Assembly: GCA_964563105.1 (NCBI GenBank)
Contig: CAZLXM010000020.1
Location: forward strand, 1-46,437
Direction: 5' to 3'
Length of the DNA: 46,437 bases
Source: CAYVTV01 sp964563105
GTDB taxonomy: Bacteria > Bacteroidota > Bacteroidia > Bacteroidales > GCA-2748055
The notes below the pieces were generated by a model. That model worked only from the letters and a program-made list of their open reading frames with translations. It was not told where the DNA came from and searched no databases. A program made the translations under genes and the position numbers. Every line of letters starts with the position of its first letter. Within the stretch, counting starts at the first letter, position 1. This document shows positions 44,333 to 46,437 of the stretch, piece after piece.

Positions 44333-45997
44333 ATGGAAAAAAAATCATTTTATAATGGCTCCCGAAGAAGTTTTCTTTCGAAACTGGGTTCGGGGTCTGT
44401 TTTTGCAGGTGCTTTTGGAGGAACCTCAATTACTTCCGTAAGGGATAATGATGAAATATTAAACAAAAAAAGTAAAAATAAGATTTGGGACCCTTTCGAT
44501 TTTGGTGCTAAGGGTGATGGAAAAACTTTGGATACAAAAGCGCTTCAGGAGACAATTAATCAATGTCATAAGGCAGGAGGAGGAAAAGTTTATTTACATA
44601 GTGGATGTTTTATCTCAGGATCATTGTATCTTAAGAGTAATGTTTCACTTTATCTGGAAGCCGGTACAATTTTAAAAGGAAGTGATAATCTGGATGATTT
44701 TGAGAGTATTCCCAGCAAATATACTTCGTGGACCAGTGAACTTGTTACACACAAGAAATTTATTTATGCTGTTGACCAAAAAAATATCTCTGTTTATGGA
44801 AAAGGAATAATTGATATTAATGGGTCACAGTGGCTTAACATACCGAGAGGGAATCCTTCCTTTAGTGTAAAACCCAGAGGCCTTCTTTTTCAGGGTTGTG
44901 AGAATATTCACATTTCCGGAATTTCTTTGTATAATGCCCCAACATGGATGCTTCTGTTACAATCTTCAAAAAACATTGTGATTGATGGGATTACCATTGA
45001 TAGTAAAACTATTGGTTTAAGTAATCAGGATGGAATTGATATTTTGGATTGCCAATTTGTACGCATTTCAAATTGTTATATAAATAGCGGAGATGACGCC
45101 ATAGTTATGAAAAGTTTCTCTCCAAATGAAGGTTGTGCAAATATAACTATTACAAATTGTGTTGTAAGTTCTAATACATCAGGATTAAAAATAGGAACTG
45201 AAACTGCCGGGGCTTTTGAAGATATTACTATTTCAAATTGCACTGTTTCAGATACCAAAGGTGAAGGTATAAGTCTGATATCTGTAGATGGCGCCAGAAT
45301 GGAAAGGATCACCGTTTCAAACATCATAATACGTAATCTTAGACGTTCATCTATTTTTATTCGATTAGGGAATCGTCAGAGGTCTTATCTGAAAGATGCA
45401 AAGCTTAAAAAAAGTTTGATTCGTGATATTATTATTGAAAATATCCAGGGAACAGAAATTGCGATGGATCATGGTTGCATAATTAGTGGTATTCCGGGAA
45501 TGAATATTGAAAATCTGATAATTCGAAATATAAATTTACAATTTGAGGGGGGAGGGAAAGCAGAAGATGCTGAAAGGCAGGTCCCGGAGCTCGAAACAGA
45601 ATATCCGATGGGACGTGCTTTCGGATTAATTCCTTCTTATGGGTTTTTCATAAGGCATGCAAAAAATGTGGTATTAGATGAAATTAACCTGAGTTTTATT
45701 ACTGAAGATTCACGTCCTGCAATTTTTTGTGAAAACGTAACACTTCTTCAAATAAGAAATTTACGTGCACAATGTAACTCAAAAACACCAGCTTTGATAA
45801 ATATGAAAAATATTCGTGATTCTGTAATATCCAATTGCAGGCCTTTAAATACTATTCCGGCTTTTATAAAACTTTCGGGGGAGGATTCTAATGATATTGC
45901 GTTAATTTCTAATCACTTGAAAAATGCAAGACAAAGTATTATTCTTGAAAATGAAGTATTGGGAGCAGCAATTAAGGAATATTGGAGTATAAAATAA
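44333..45997 (+). CDS. GH28 family (polygalacturonase-like) protein 2, Tat signal
   Basis: This is a 554-residue paralogue of the preceding GH28 protein. The ATG at 44333 is preferred over a TTG at 44327, keeping the twin-arginine motif (SRRSFLSKL) at 11-19. Catalytic residues are Asp232 in NQDGID and Asp253/254 in SGDDAIVMK. The GHG histidine is again absent (TSGLKIGTET). Compared with its neighbour it has the usual NxDGxD and lacks the short insert before it. The beta-helix repeats (ITISNCTVSDTKG, ITVSNIIIRNLR) are well kept. The two genes are likely a tandem duplication that has diverged. Confidence 0.85.
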   Translation: MEKKSFYNGSRRSFLSKLGSGSVFAGAFGGTSITSVRDNDEILNKKSKNKIWDPFDFGAKGDGKTLDTKALQETINQCHKAGGGKVYLHSGCFISGSLYLKSNVSLYLEAGTILKGSDNLDDFESIPSKYTSWTSELVTHKKFIYAVDQKNISVYGKGIIDINGSQWLNIPRGNPSFSVKPRGLLFQGCENIHISGISLYNAPTWMLLLQSSKNIVIDGITIDSKTIGLSNQDGIDILDCQFVRISNCYINSGDDAIVMKSFSPNEGCANITITNCVVSSNTSGLKIGTETAGAFEDITISNCTVSDTKGEGISLISVDGARMERITVSNIIIRNLRRSSIFIRLGNRQRSYLKDAKLKKSLIRDIIIENIQGTEIAMDHGCIISGIPGMNIENLIIRNINLQFEGGGKAEDAERQVPELETEYPMGRAFGLIPSYGFFIRHAKNVVLDEINLSFITEDSRPAIFCENVTLLQIRNLRAQCNSKTPALINMKNIRDSVISNCRPLNTIPAFIKLSGEDSNDIALISNHLKNARQSIILENEVLGAAIKEYWSIK

Positions 45998-46139
45998 ATA
46001 TATCTGAAATTCAGAAAATTAATCATTGATTTTACTAATTAATTTTAAATATTTCTAATATAGTATTTATTTAAATAAACTTAGGTAAATGATTATATTA
46101 TAATATAATAAAAATTGAACTCATTAAATTTTTTAATTT

Positions 46140-46437
46140 ATGGACTTGATTTCTAATACTCTAAAGAATATATTGAGGACCACCTATTTAGATGTAAAAC
46201 TGAAATATTTTATTTTTTTATTAATTATCACTTTTACAACTCATCATATTAGTTTATGTTCTAATATTTTAGACAGTAATGGCTTTGATGTAAATCTGAT
46301 AATTAAAAATGGAGATAATTATGTTTTGTCTGAATTCCTGCTTAATGATGAAAAAACTTTAACTGATTCTCAGAAAAGGCTGGAATTTGCCCTTGTTAAA
46401 GGTGTTGATCCGGCTTATATTGTCCTGGCCCGTAGTG
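46140..46437 (+). CDS. Membrane or secreted protein of unknown function, 3' end missing
   Basis: The frame is open from ATG 46140 to the window edge (99 codons). A hydrophobic segment spans about residues 20-42 (KLKYFIFLLIITFTTHHISLCS), either a signal peptide or a membrane anchor. The remainder (FDVNLIIKNGDNYVLSEFLLNDEKTL split by turns) carries no motif I recognise. It lies 142 nt after the second GH28 on the same strand and may belong to the same locus. No function is claimed. Confidence 0.55.
   Translation, partial: MDLISNTLKNILRTTYLDVKLKYFIFLLIITFTTHHISLCSNILDSNGFDVNLIIKNGDNYVLSEFLLNDEKTLTDSQKRLEFALVKGVDPAYIVLARS

Noticed and set aside
46008..46022. Small palindrome TCTGAAATTCAGA after GH28 protein 2
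   Set aside because: The stem is only 5 bp with no T-run directly after it; too weak to call a terminator.
1..46437. CRISPR arrays, insertion sequences, prophage, attachment sites
   Set aside because: No regularly spaced repeats, transposase or integrase genes, or terminal inverted repeats were seen.

Overview
The window is low-GC DNA from an anaerobic or microaerophilic member of the Bacteroidota, probably Bacteroidales-like. The evidence is a TonB-dependent receptor with a carboxypeptidase-regulatory-like N-terminus, an HmuY-type surface lipoprotein, the yceD-rpmF-plsX-fabH cluster, repeated promoters of the Bacteroidota type (TTG, about 20 bp, TAnnTTTG), almost no Shine-Dalgarno sequences, and an NADH-linked [FeFe] hydrogenase. 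I see no CRISPR array, insertion sequence, prophage or rRNA. One tRNA (Val, GAC) is present.

Layout. Bases 1-5,324 hold minus-strand housekeeping genes: an XRE-cupin regulator with an acyl-CoA synthetase cut by the window edge, metA, and a U32 protein followed by menG. Bases 5,379-9,117 are a self-contained hydrogenase operon (hydC-hydB-hydA) with a strong terminator and a promoter bracketed by two Rex-type palindromes, so it is probably controlled by the NADH/NAD+ ratio. Bases 9,289-13,821 carry an orphan sensor kinase, an AsmA-like protein and a ProX-type deacylase. Bases 13,922-19,532 run on the plus strand: an LTA-synthase-like transferase overlapping a lipid kinase, then a class IV aminotransferase, L-2-hydroxyglutarate oxidase and a barrel-like protein. 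Bases 19,563-22,460 hold tRNA-Val and yceD-rpmF-plsX-fabH (ribosome and lipid synthesis), converging on a sugar kinase.

Bases 23,517-31,337 are mixed: a secreted carboxypeptidase-regulatory-like protein; a PerR-type regulator with two 7-1-7 palindromes next to its promoter, followed by a peroxiredoxin; an ATP-cone/PD-(D/E)XK nuclease; a secreted protein of unknown function; and two convergent MFS transporters. Bases 31,472-35,377 form a probable heme uptake locus (AraC regulator, TonB-dependent receptor, HmuY-like lipoprotein). Bases 35,399-46,437 are a carbohydrate degradation region: a lipoprotein sulfatase and DUF4838 protein on the minus strand, then a GH20-like protein and two tandem GH28 proteins on the plus strand, all three with twin-arginine signals. 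No SusC/SusD pair lies in the window.

The most interesting signals are the paired Rex operators, the hydrogenase's unusually small HydB and its serine at an H-cluster ligand position, the PerR that keeps its sensor ligands but has lost its structural zinc cysteines, the transferase/lipid-kinase overlap, and the Tat-exported glycosidase cluster with a 14-bp direct repeat in front of it. All functional statements come from reading motifs by eye. No database search was run.
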